A DNA stretch of 64,000 bases from Burkholderiales bacterium (GTDB lineage: Bacteria > Pseudomonadota > Gammaproteobacteria > Burkholderiales > Burkholderiaceae). The translations under genes were made by a program, and so were the position numbers. The notes under the pieces were generated by a model. It saw nothing but the letters and a program-made list of their open reading frames with translations. It ran no database searches and was not told where the DNA came from. Positions 46,668 to 55,545 of the stretch are shown here, piece after piece (positions within the stretch are counted from its first letter, which is position 1; every line of letters begins with the position of its first letter). The DNA is taken from contig JAMFSK010000028.1 of assembly GCA_026225235.1 (NCBI GenBank), forward strand, positions 62,001-126,000. The letters are read 5' to 3'.

Positions 46668-48185
46668 GTGCGCTACACGGAACACGAACTGATGTGGCAG
46701 CAGTTGCTGCCGCCGCCTGCGCGCGGCACGGCGCCTCTGCAGGTGCAGTTGCGCACGGGGCTCGTCAACGCGATTCTCGACGGCCGCCTTTCGACGGGCC
46801 TGCGTTTACCCTCGGGCCGCGAGTTGGCCACGCTGGTCGGCGTGTCGCGCAATACCGCGGTGCTTGTCTATGAGCGCCTGGTGGCCGATGGCTACCTCGA
46901 GGCCCGTCCCCGCGACGGTTACTACGTCTGTGGCGCAATCAGCCGGGCGGATGTCGCCCAGGTGGCCGGCAGTACAGCGCCGAGCGCGCCCGACTGGAAC
47001 GCGCGGACCTCGCACCGTGCGCATACGTTTCGTTGGCTAGACCGGCCCGCGGGCTGGCAGAAATATCGATATCCCTTTGTATTCGGCCAGTTCGATCCCA
47101 AGCTTTTTCCGCTGTCCGACTGGCGGGAATGCAGCCGACAGGCGCTTGAAGTCGCCGCGGTCGAAAGCTGGGCCCAGGATGGCGGCCACGGCGATTCACC
47201 GCAACTGATCGACCAACTGATCCGTCGCGTGCTGCCACGGCGAGGCATCGCCGCGACGCCCGATCAGGTTCTGCTGACGATGGGCACGCAGAACGGTTTG
47301 TATTTGCTGGCCGAGCTGTTCGCCAAGCCGGGCACCGTGGTCGGTGTGGAAAATCCCGGCTATATGGATGCCCGCAACATCTTCGGGCGCAATGCGGCTC
47401 GGGTGACACCGTTGCCAGTCGACGAATTCGGCGTAGAACGCTCACCCGAACTCGCGCAATGCGACTATGTGTATTGCACGCCGAGCCATCAATGCCCGAC
47501 CGGCGTCACGATGAGTACCGACCGCCGTCTCGCGCTGCTTGAGCATTCGGCGAGTCACGATCAGGTGATCTTCGAAGACGACTACGACCCCGAGACGCAG
47601 TACATCGGTCAGCCCCTGCCGGCGCTCAAGGCGATCGACAAATGCGATCGTGTGATCTATCTAAGCAGTTTGTCGAAACTGTTGTCGCCGGGTCTGCGGA
47701 TCGGCTATATCGTCGGCCCCGCGCCTGTCATCGAGAGGCTGCGCGTCATCCGACGCCTGATGATCCGGCAGGCGCCAGGCAACAATCAGGTCGCCGCCGC
47801 ACTCTTTATCCAGCAGGGGCACTACGACCGGCTGCTGCATCAAACTCGTGAGACGTTGAGCGCTCGTGCGGCTGTCTTGATCGAGGCAGTACAGCGGCAT
47901 CTGCCCTATATCGAGTTTCGCAAGCCGCTGGGTGGTTCGTCGCTATGGTTGAAGCTGCCGGGCATCGCTGATATGACCGCATTGCGGGCCGCCTGCATCG
48001 CGCGTGGCCTTCTGTTCGATCCGGGCGAGCCGTTCTTCCATGAGGCGATGAGCGAGCCGCACATCCGCATCGGCTTCTCTTCAATTCCGGTCGAACGCAT
48101 TGAACCTGGCATCCGCGAACTCGCGAAAGTCGTCGATTCTCATATACGTCGGCCCGCATCGCGACGGCCGACCGTGGCGTTGTAA
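46668..48185 (+). CDS. tauR: MocR-type GntR regulator with aminotransferase domain (TauR-like)
   Basis: 505 residues: winged helix-turn-helix (about 20-90; LPSGRELATLVGVSRNTAVLV) fused to a fold-type I aminotransferase-like domain (about 130-495) with the PLP lysine in SSLSKLLSPGLR. A GTG at 46668 preceded by GAGGTGA at 46657-46663 is preferred; the ATG at 46626 would put the direct repeats inside the gene. It is divergent from tpa and upstream of tauABC, the position of TauR regulators, which sense taurine through PLP. Confidence 0.85.
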   Translation: MRYTEHELMWQQLLPPPARGTAPLQVQLRTGLVNAILDGRLSTGLRLPSGRELATLVGVSRNTAVLVYERLVADGYLEARPRDGYYVCGAISRADVAQVAGSTAPSAPDWNARTSHRAHTFRWLDRPAGWQKYRYPFVFGQFDPKLFPLSDWRECSRQALEVAAVESWAQDGGHGDSPQLIDQLIRRVLPRRGIAATPDQVLLTMGTQNGLYLLAELFAKPGTVVGVENPGYMDARNIFGRNAARVTPLPVDEFGVERSPELAQCDYVYCTPSHQCPTGVTMSTDRRLALLEHSASHDQVIFEDDYDPETQYIGQPLPALKAIDKCDRVIYLSSLSKLLSPGLRIGYIVGPAPVIERLRVIRRLMIRQAPGNNQVAAALFIQQGHYDRLLHQTRETLSARAAVLIEAVQRHLPYIEFRKPLGGSSLWLKLPGIADMTALRAACIARGLLFDPGEPFFHEAMSEPHIRIGFSSIPVERIEPGIRELAKVVDSHIRRPASRRPTVAL

Positions 48186-48448
48186 GCGAACCACCCTTGT
48201 GCGGCACGCACAATCGCAGGCTTGCCACGCACCACAACAGGGTACCCCGTTGAAACAGGGCGTAGTGGTCGAAGTGAAGGCGAGTGTATTGTTCGCCGCG
48301 TAACTCGTTGTAACGCGGCTGGCCCAATCGAAAGCGCTCACTGGCACCATGGCTTGGTCGGGAATGTGCATTAATAGAGCCGAACCCCGACGGCCGGCAT
48401 AGTCGGTGTCTTTGACGAAACCCACACGACTCTGATGAGGATTACCGC
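48186..48448 (+). promoter_or_regulatory. tauA upstream region
   Basis: 263 bp without a gene. It carries the box ATGGTGCCAG in reverse orientation (CTGGCACCAT, 48341-48350), identical over 10 bp to the one at 46645-46654 in the tpa/tauR promoter. A GAGGA ribosome site precedes tauA. The tauABC promoter is expected between these elements. Confidence 0.5.
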
Positions 48449-49504
48449 ATGAAAACATCTACCCGGCGTCCTGTTTTGATGAGCGCGCTGATGCGCCGGT
48501 TCGCACGCGCTGTCGCGGCGGTCTGTGCAGCCTCCGCGATGACCGGCGCTTTTGCGGCGGACAAGGAAGTGACCCTCGCCTATCAGGACATGATGGTGCC
48601 CTGGCGCTATGCCCAGCAGCTCGATGAAGCGGGCAAGGAAACAGGCTACAAGATCAGCTACCGCAAGTTCGGCGGCGGCGGCGACGTGATTCGTGCGATG
48701 GCATCGGGCAACGTGCAGATCGGGGAAGCGGGGTCGAGTCCGGTTGCTGCGGGCCTGAGCCAGGGCTTGCCGATTCAGTTGTTCTGGATCCTCGACAACA
48801 TCAACGACGCGGAAGCGATGGTGGCGCGCAACGGCAGTGGCATTACGACGGTGGCTGATTTGAAAGGCAAGCGACTCGGCGTGCCGTTCGTCTCGACGAG
48901 CCACTTTCACGCCTTGCTCGCCATCAAGAAGGCCGGTCTGAGCCCGACCGATGTGAAGGTGCTGAACATGCGCCCGGCCGAAATTGCGGCGGCGTGGGAA
49001 CGGGGCGATATCGATGCTGCCTATATCTGGAATCCGGTCCTGTCTAAAATCGAAGCGAACGGCAAAGTGGTGACGACTTCCGGCAAGATCGCCGCGCAAA
49101 CCGATCTCGCCACCTTCGACGGCTTTGTGGTGAACAGCGACTGGGCTAAGGCCAACCCGCAATTCATGACCACCTTCGTGAAAATTCTTGCCAAGGGCGA
49201 CGCCGATTATCGTGCTCATCCGGATCAATGGACGGGCGCCACCGCACAAGGCAAGGCCGTCGCCGACGTGACGGGCGGCACAGCGGATGACGTCAAGGCA
49301 TCGCTGGCGCTCTATCAGTTTCCGACGCCGGAGGAGCAAGCTTCGAGTAAATGGCTGGGCGGCGGTAGCGCATCGGGTGCGGCCAAATCGCTGCTCGCAA
49401 CGGCTGACTTCCTGAAGGACCAGAAGACGCTGCAAAGCACGCTGCCAGACTATTCGGTCGGTGTCACCGACCAGTATGTCAAGGCGGCGATGGCCGCGAA
49501 GTAA
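48449..49504 (+). CDS. tauA: Taurine ABC transporter substrate-binding protein
   Basis: 351-residue periplasmic binding protein with a long Sec signal (about residues 1-36, cleavage after GAFA). The mature protein starts VTLAYQDMMVPWRYAQ and has the TauA/SsuA-family fold, with GDVIRAMASGNVQIGEAGSSP and GVPFVSTSHFHALLA. First gene of tauABC. Confidence 0.92.
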   Translation: MKTSTRRPVLMSALMRRFARAVAAVCAASAMTGAFAADKEVTLAYQDMMVPWRYAQQLDEAGKETGYKISYRKFGGGGDVIRAMASGNVQIGEAGSSPVAAGLSQGLPIQLFWILDNINDAEAMVARNGSGITTVADLKGKRLGVPFVSTSHFHALLAIKKAGLSPTDVKVLNMRPAEIAAAWERGDIDAAYIWNPVLSKIEANGKVVTTSGKIAAQTDLATFDGFVVNSDWAKANPQFMTTFVKILAKGDADYRAHPDQWTGATAQGKAVADVTGGTADDVKASLALYQFPTPEEQASSKWLGGGSASGAAKSLLATADFLKDQKTLQSTLPDYSVGVTDQYVKAAMAAK

Positions 49505-49537
49505 GGCCCTGAAGTTGTTTATCCACGGACATCGATC

Positions 49538-50323
49538 ATGCTCGAAATCAAGGATCTTTCGATTCAGTACCCGGCCAGCAAGGGGGTGCCGAATCTTGCC
49601 CTGGACAAGGTCTCGCTGACCATCGAGGCCGGCGAATTCGTGGTGGCGCTCGGCGCGTCGGGTTGTGGCAAGACGACCTTGCTCAACGCGATCGCCGGCT
49701 TCATCGCACCGACAGAGGGCGAGGTCGTACTCGACGGGAAAGTGGTCGAGGGGCCCGGTTTTGAGCGTGGCGTGGTGTTCCAGAAGCACGCCTTGATGCC
49801 GTGGATGAACGTGATAGAAAACGTCGAGTTCGGATTACGTCTGCGCCATGTGCCTTTACACGAGCGGCGCCGCATCGGTATGGAATGTCTGCGGCGCGTC
49901 GGCCTGTCCGATGTGGCGCACCGACCCGTGTACGAGTTGTCGGGCGGCATGCAGCAACGGGTAGGGGTGGCGCGAGCCATTGCGTCTTCGCCGCATGTGA
50001 TGCTGCTCGACGAGCCACTCGGTGCACTCGATGCTTTCACGCGCGAGTCGATTCAGGAACTGCTGCTGGACTTGTGGAACGACTCCAAAGGCGTGTTCTT
50101 CTTTATCACGCATGATGTGGAGGAAGCGCTATTCCTCGCGACCCGGTTGATCATCATGGCGCCGCGCCCAGGCCGGATCATGCATGAAATGCGGCTGCCG
50201 TTTGCCAGACAGTTCCTTGAGACGCGCGATGCGCGCGGCACCAAGGCGAGCGCCGAATTCATCGCCATGCGCGAGCGTGTGCTCACGCTGGTTCATGAGA
50301 CGTCGTCGGAAGGGGTGCACTGA
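49538..50323 (+). CDS. tauB: Taurine ABC transporter ATP-binding protein
   Basis: 261-residue ABC ATPase with Walker A GASGCGKTT, signature LSGGMQQR and Walker B VMLLDEPLGALD. The family is that of nitrate/sulfonate/taurine ATPases. It lies 33 bp after tauA and overlaps tauC by one nucleotide (TGATG). Confidence 0.95.
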   Translation: MLEIKDLSIQYPASKGVPNLALDKVSLTIEAGEFVVALGASGCGKTTLLNAIAGFIAPTEGEVVLDGKVVEGPGFERGVVFQKHALMPWMNVIENVEFGLRLRHVPLHERRRIGMECLRRVGLSDVAHRPVYELSGGMQQRVGVARAIASSPHVMLLDEPLGALDAFTRESIQELLLDLWNDSKGVFFFITHDVEEALFLATRLIIMAPRPGRIMHEMRLPFARQFLETRDARGTKASAEFIAMRERVLTLVHETSSEGVH

Positions 50324-51207
50324 TGTCCATTACTGAAACCAAAGTGCTAGCCAAGCTGCCTGCCTCTCAAGAGTCGGCTCAGGCCCAGGCGCAAGCGCGC
50401 TCGCGCCGTCGGCGTGACCACACGTACGGTGCGCTGGGGCAGGGCAGTACATGGAAAATCAGCCTTGCAACCACACTGATTCTCTTCGCGCTCTGGTGGG
50501 TGGCCACGCGTTTTGGATGGATCAAGCCGCTTTTCCTGCCATCGCCGGGCGCGACGTTCGAAGCGTTCATCGGCGCAATCAAAGGCGAAACCCAAGGCGG
50601 TACACCGCTCATACAGCACATCACGGTCAGTGTCGTGCGCGTACTTGCTGCGTTTGCGCTCGCTGTGGTCACGGCCGTGCCTGTCGGCATTGCCATGGGC
50701 ACGTCGCGAATCGCGCGTGGCATTTTCGACCCGATCATCGAGTTCTATCGTCCGTTGCCGCCGCTCGCCTATCTGCCGCTGATCGTGATCTGGCTCGGCA
50801 TCGACGAGAGCGCAAAGATTACGCTGATTTTTCTGGCCTGCTTTGCACCGCTGGCGATGGCGTCGAAGGCCGGCGTGCGTTCGGTGGCCATCGAGCAGAT
50901 CAACGCCGCGCGTTCGCTCGGAGCGACACGTTGGCAGCTCGTCCGCTTGGTGGTGCTGCCCGCCGCGCTTCCCGAGATTCTGACGGGTATGCGCATCGCC
51001 ATCGGCTTCGGCTGGACCACGCTGGTGGCCGCTGAAATGGTGGCCGCCACAGCCGGCCTCGGGCAGATGGTGTTGAACGCGTCGAACTTCCTGCGTACGG
51101 ATATCGTGATCATGGGCATCGTCGTGATCGGAATTCTTGCCTACTGCTTCGATGTGCTCATGCGACAGGTCGAGCGCGCGCTGACGCCGTGGAAAGGCAA
51201 AATGTGA
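50323..51207 (+). CDS. tauC: Taurine ABC transporter permease
   Basis: 294-residue permease with a cytoplasmic N terminus of about 45 residues, six membrane segments and the EAA loop EQINAARSLGATRWQLVRLV (about 191-210). It pairs with TauA and TauB to import taurine or related sulfonates. Confidence 0.94.
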   Translation: MSITETKVLAKLPASQESAQAQAQARSRRRRDHTYGALGQGSTWKISLATTLILFALWWVATRFGWIKPLFLPSPGATFEAFIGAIKGETQGGTPLIQHITVSVVRVLAAFALAVVTAVPVGIAMGTSRIARGIFDPIIEFYRPLPPLAYLPLIVIWLGIDESAKITLIFLACFAPLAMASKAGVRSVAIEQINAARSLGATRWQLVRLVVLPAALPEILTGMRIAIGFGWTTLVAAEMVAATAGLGQMVLNASNFLRTDIVIMGIVVIGILAYCFDVLMRQVERALTPWKGKM

Positions 51208-51659
51208 TCGATGAACGGAGCGTTGACTCCCGTGAGGTCGAATGAGCGTGGCGTCTTAGGACGGGCATCGAGACCACACCCGCGTAGATTCAATGTGCCG
51301 CTGGTTTGAGACGGCATGCTATATTTGCTCACACATCGCCTCCTGAAGGGGCGGTCTGACACCCCACGTGACTCCATGACATCAGCCTCGCGCACCGCAA
51401 CGTATGTCGCCACGACCGCTCTGGTCGCCGGTCGGCTGCGCGTGCGCGCGACCAACCCTCCCCCCGCTTCATCTGTCGCTACACCGATGGACGTCGTCGC
51501 GGCTGGCGCGTATCCCCCGCCGCCGTACTTCGTCCTGGGCTGAGCACTCGCCCGTCTCGCGGCTCCAGCTTTCTCCATTGATTGCAGCGTTCATCGCGTG
51601 CTTTGGCGCGCGTTGATCGGGCTGGGGCCTGTTCGTTTCCTCGACAGGTGAACACCATC
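51208..51659 (+). other. 452-bp region before the DMT gene with a possible leader ORF
   Basis: No protein of a known family is present. A plus-strand frame (ATG at 51316 or 51376, stop at 51541-51543) encodes a small proline-containing peptide with PPP (residues 48-50 of the longer form) and PPPP (67-70) close to its stop. A GGGG-N10-CCCC hairpin lies near 51343-51364. Either the frame is chance, or it is a leader peptide acting on the transporter gene. Confidence 0.3.
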
Positions 51660-52520
51660 ATGACTTTCAACAAATCCGCCTGGGCCGCTTACGGTTCAAC
51701 GGCGCTCTTCGTGCTGCTCTGGAGTGGCGGCGCGATCTTCTCAAAGTGGGGTCTCGCCCACGCTTCTGTTTTTGCGTTCCTAGTCATGCGCTTTGCGCTC
51801 GCGCTCGTCGTATTGCTTGCACTCGGGCTGCGTCGCGGGCGATGGTTGCCCGCGCCGGGCACACGTATTCATGTTGCCACGGCGGGTTTGCTGCTGATCG
51901 GGGGTTACTCGATCAACTACTTTTTTGCGCTCGAACACGGCGTGAATCCGGGTGTGCTGGCGACCGTGCTGGGTGTGCAACCGATCCTGACACTCTTGAT
52001 ACTGGAGCGGCGCTTTACGATCCGACGGGTGGTTGGCTTGTTGATCGCGCTCGCCGGGTTGTCGCTGGTGATGTATCAAAGCCTCATGCACGCACGCTTC
52101 CAGGCAACCGGCACTGCGTTTGCACTGGGCGCGCTCATCAGCATTACCGCGGGAGCCATTCTGCAAAAGCGCGTGCACCAGTCGCCGGCGGAGGTGCTGC
52201 CCATGCAGTATGGCGTGAGTCTGCTGCTGTGCCTGGCGTTCGTGCCGTTTCGGCCGTTCACGTTCGAAGTCTCCATCGGCTTCGTAGCGCCATTGCTCTG
52301 GATGGGCCTGATCATGTCAGTTGCGGCGCAACTGCTTCTCTATCGGCTGATACGTGGCGGGAGTCTGGTCAACGTCACCAGCCTGTTCTATCTGGTGCCC
52401 GTCGTGACCGCCGCGATGGACTATGTGTTCTTCGGCAACGTCTTGTCGATACAAGGGCTGATGGGGATGGGCGCGATTCTGTCGGGGCTCGCCCTGGTGT
52501 TCGCCAGGCCGTCGCGCTAG
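51660..52520 (+). CDS. EamA/DMT superfamily transporter
   Basis: 286 residues with ten hydrophobic segments in two EamA repeats, the usual arrangement for this family of metabolite exporters. The second half contains the SLVNVTSLFYLVPVVTA segment typical of the repeat. Substrate unknown. The ATG at 51660 places the first helix at the N terminus; the longer frame adds 26 residues without support. Confidence 0.88.
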   Translation: MTFNKSAWAAYGSTALFVLLWSGGAIFSKWGLAHASVFAFLVMRFALALVVLLALGLRRGRWLPAPGTRIHVATAGLLLIGGYSINYFFALEHGVNPGVLATVLGVQPILTLLILERRFTIRRVVGLLIALAGLSLVMYQSLMHARFQATGTAFALGALISITAGAILQKRVHQSPAEVLPMQYGVSLLLCLAFVPFRPFTFEVSIGFVAPLLWMGLIMSVAAQLLLYRLIRGGSLVNVTSLFYLVPVVTAAMDYVFFGNVLSIQGLMGMGAILSGLALVFARPSR

Positions 52521-52553
52521 GTCTGATCGGAGCTGTCACGAGATGAGGTCTTC

Positions 52554-52577
52554 GGCCGTCACGACGGAGTGACGGCC
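52554..52577. terminator. Hairpin between convergent DMT and LysR genes
   Basis: GGCCGTCAC and GTGACGGCC form a perfect 9-bp stem with a 6-nt loop across the LysR stop codon. No T tract follows, so termination strength is uncertain. Confidence 0.45.
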
Positions 52578-53482
52578 GGCAGGATGCTCAGGGTGAGTTC
52601 CTGCAAGAGCTCGACAAAGGCCTTGAGCCCCGATGGCACATGCCGATGACCCGGGTAGTAAAGAAACAAGCCGGGAATCAACGGACACCAGTCGTCGAGC
52701 ACGATCACGAGCTGCCCCGTTTCAAGGAAAGGTCGCGCCGAGCGATCGGGCACATAGGCGATGCCCATGCCGTCCACGGCGGCCTGGGTCATCAATTCCG
52801 TATGGTCCAGGGTCAAGGGCCCTGGCACCTCCACGGTCAGTTCCTGGCCGTGTCGGGCAAATTCCCATCGATAGAGCTTGCCGCTTGGCATGCGAACGCG
52901 AATGCAGGCGTGGTCTTTTAGATCGTCCGGGGTCTGTGGGGGCTTGTGTCTCGCGAGATAGGCGGGTGAGGCTACCGAGAGAAAGCGAATCTGCTCCTCA
53001 AAGCGCACCGCGACCATGTCTTGTGGCACCGCTTCACCGAGTCTCACGCCGGCGTCAAAGCCCGCAGCGACGATGTCGACCAGTTTCCCCTCCGTGACCA
53101 AATCGACGGACATGTCGGGATAACGTTTGAGAAATTCGGGAACCGCCGTTTTCATCAGCAGCCGGGCGGCCTGTTCGCTTGCATTGATGCGTAGCGAACC
53201 ACTAGGACCGGTGCGAAAGGCGTTGACTTCTTCAAGTGCCTGATCGAGATCGGCCAGTATCGGCTGCAATCTCGACACCAGACGTTCTCCCGCTTCTGTC
53301 GGCGAGACGCTTCGCGTGGTCCGGTGCAGGAGCCGGACCCCCATTTTGCGTTCGAGCGTTCGCACCATATGACTGAGCGTAGACGGCGACAGCCCCAACT
53401 CGTCCGCCGCCTTGCGAAAGCTGCGATGGTTGACGATCGCAGCGAGTGCAGTTAAATCGCCAATTGTAGGTCGCTCACTCAT
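52559..53482 (-). CDS. LysR family transcriptional regulator
   Basis: 307 residues, N-terminal helix-turn-helix (RKAADELGLSPSTLSHMVRTLE, split over residues 22-43) and substrate-binding-like domain (about 90-295). It is divergent from the SDR at 53603-54433, which is the likely target. Effector unknown. Confidence 0.93.
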   Translation of the reverse strand: MSERPTIGDLTALAAIVNHRSFRKAADELGLSPSTLSHMVRTLERKMGVRLLHRTTRSVSPTEAGERLVSRLQPILADLDQALEEVNAFRTGPSGSLRINASEQAARLLMKTAVPEFLKRYPDMSVDLVTEGKLVDIVAAGFDAGVRLGEAVPQDMVAVRFEEQIRFLSVASPAYLARHKPPQTPDDLKDHACIRVRMPSGKLYRWEFARHGQELTVEVPGPLTLDHTELMTQAAVDGMGIAYVPDRSARPFLETGQLVIVLDDWCPLIPGLFLYYPGHRHVPSGLKAFVELLQELTLSILPAVTPS

Positions 53483-53602
53483 GGTAAATTTTCACCAAGT
53501 CATCCAACATCGTGCGGATAGTATCAGGAATGCGTGAGGCATAGGATGACCTTCAAGACGTACCGCAGGTCCGCGGTGCAGAACTTTATTGAGGCCATTC
53601 CC

Positions 53603-54433
53603 ATGACTAAAAGCTGGTTTATTACGGGCAGTTCTTCCGGGTTCGGGCGACTAATGACCGAACAACTGTTGGCGCGTGGCGATCGTGTTGCGGCCACTTT
53701 GCGCAAGCCCGAAGTGCTCGATGACTTGAAGACCCAGTTTGGCGATCGCTTGTGGATCGCTTCATTGGACGTGACCGATGCCGCGGCCGTCCGCCGGGTG
53801 ATTGCCGACGCGTTCGGGAAACTCGGTCGGATCGATGTCATGGTCAATAACGCGGGCTATGGGCTGTTCGGTGCGGCGGAGGAGGTGAGCGACGAGCAGA
53901 TTGAGCAGCAGATCGATACGAACCTGATCGGCTCCATTCAAGTGATACGCGCTGCGTTGCCCTATCTACGCGCCCAAGGTGGTGGCCGGGTCGTGCAAGT
54001 GTCGTCGGAAGGCGGCCAGACCGCCTATCCGAACTTCAGCCTCTATCACGCGACAAAATGGGGCATCGAAGGGTTTGTCGAAGCCGTCGCCATCGAGGTC
54101 GCACCATTCGGGATTGAATTCACCATCGCCGAGCCCGGACCTGCGACTACGAGCTTCGCCAAAGGAATTGTCAGCCCGCCGTCGATGGCGGTGTACGACA
54201 AGACGCCTTCCGGCGATATTCGGCGTGCACTCGCAGCAGGCTCATTTGCGCTGAGGGGTGATCCTGCCAAGATGGTCAGGGAAATGATCGACTCTGTCGG
54301 CCGAACGCCTGCCCCCCGGCGTTTGACGATGGGCAGCGGCGCTTATGAACGCGTCCGGGAGGGCTTGACACAGCGACTCGTCGAACTCGAAGCACAAAAG
54401 GATATTGCGCTGTCGACCGAACGGGACGACTGA
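53603..54433 (+). CDS. SDR family oxidoreductase
   Basis: 276-residue classical SDR: GSSSGFGRLM cofactor motif, NNAGYG, and YHATKWG active site (Y-x3-K). It resembles the SDR at 38858-39706 in length and motifs (both have the TGxSxGFG and NNAGYG forms), so the two are likely paralogues. The ATG at 53603 is used; the frame from 53534 lies in the promoter. Probably controlled by the divergent LysR protein. Confidence 0.9.
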   Translation: MTKSWFITGSSSGFGRLMTEQLLARGDRVAATLRKPEVLDDLKTQFGDRLWIASLDVTDAAAVRRVIADAFGKLGRIDVMVNNAGYGLFGAAEEVSDEQIEQQIDTNLIGSIQVIRAALPYLRAQGGGRVVQVSSEGGQTAYPNFSLYHATKWGIEGFVEAVAIEVAPFGIEFTIAEPGPATTSFAKGIVSPPSMAVYDKTPSGDIRRALAAGSFALRGDPAKMVREMIDSVGRTPAPRRLTMGSGAYERVREGLTQRLVELEAQKDIALSTERDD

Positions 54434-54466
54434 GGTGTGAGCCGCGCGGTCCGGGCGGGGTACGGT

Positions 54467-55447
54467 CTATCGTGAGTGGCTTCGAACAGCGCCTTGCTTT
54501 GCTTCGTCACGCTCGCCATGCATGAGCGAAGGAGAACGCTGTTCAAGCGATGCTATTTCGATATCCGTGGGTGCTGCCTTGCCCGCAAACTGGCGTCGAT
54601 ACAAGGCGGGTGTAGTGTCTTTCATCGCGCGAAACTGGCGGTTGAAGTTAGCAACGTTCGGGAATCCCGAGCGGACTGCGACCACGGACACTGGCCACGA
54701 TGTCGCCGCCAGCATTCTGCATGCATGGCCGATCCGGACACGGCTCAGATATCGACCTACGCTTTCTCCGAGATGCTGCAGAAAATAGCGATTTAGCGAG
54801 CGCTCGGACAGGCTCGCCGCTTCGGCAAGCTCGGCGAGCGATAACGATTCGGCAAAGCGTGCATCGATCACCGACAGAACGCGATTAATCCGCTCGGGCT
54901 CGTGTCCGGTCGGCCGTCCGGTGCCGGCGTCAGCAAACGCACCGGGCGAGGCCAGGGGCTGTGCCTGCGCATCGGCAAGCATGCATAAGGCCTCGACCGC
55001 GCTCGAGAGTCGCTCACGCGGCGAGGCTGACAACAAGCCGGCTTGCTGAGCCTTGAGTGCCGCGCCCGCTTCGGCACTGAAGGCCAACCCGCAAGCCGCG
55101 CGTCGCAAGAGCCGATGCAAACCCTCATATTCAGGGCAACAGTCCGCCAATCGCCTTGCCCAGTCTCCACTGAACCAGATCACGATCGCGACCTGCGGCC
55201 AGCTGTTGTCGAGCGACCGGTTCGATTCCCAGGTGTGAGGCAAATCAGGCGGCACGAGCACGAGATCGTCGGCGCCATAGTCGGTAATCGAGTCGCCGAT
55301 ATAACGCTTGCCGTGACTGTTCAACGTCAGCGTTAACTCGTACTCGGGATGGTGGTGCCATTCGAATGGAATCTTCGGCCGTTTCCGGTGGTAAACCCGC
55401 ACCGAACAACCTTCGCCGATGGCCACCCGCTCGTACATCGGTTTCAT
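54467..55447 (-). CDS. AraC family transcriptional regulator with cupin domain
   Basis: 326 residues. The N-terminal cupin has the HHHPEYELTLTL metal/ligand motif (about residues 28-39) and PPDLPHTWES; the C-terminal domain has two helix-turn-helix units (about 200-300; LSLAELAEAASLSERSLNRYF and SVVAVRSGFPNVANFNRQF). Divergent from the DUF1479 gene with about 100 bp between, so it most likely controls that gene and the sugar genes after it. Confidence 0.9.
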   Translation of the reverse strand: MKPMYERVAIGEGCSVRVYHRKRPKIPFEWHHHPEYELTLTLNSHGKRYIGDSITDYGADDLVLVPPDLPHTWESNRSLDNSWPQVAIVIWFSGDWARRLADCCPEYEGLHRLLRRAACGLAFSAEAGAALKAQQAGLLSASPRERLSSAVEALCMLADAQAQPLASPGAFADAGTGRPTGHEPERINRVLSVIDARFAESLSLAELAEAASLSERSLNRYFLQHLGESVGRYLSRVRIGHACRMLAATSWPVSVVAVRSGFPNVANFNRQFRAMKDTTPALYRRQFAGKAAPTDIEIASLEQRSPSLMHGERDEAKQGAVRSHSR

Positions 55448-55545
55448 GGCTGAATTAGCAAATTTGTTGTCTCGATCGTACCACTCCGAGCGCATTCCCA
55501 CGCGTAAGCTGCCCACATATCGGCAGACCTAAAACGGAGACACGT

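Noticed and set aside
48371..49789. 472-residue open frame on the minus strand
   Set aside because: Antisense to tauA and the start of tauB, both clear family members.
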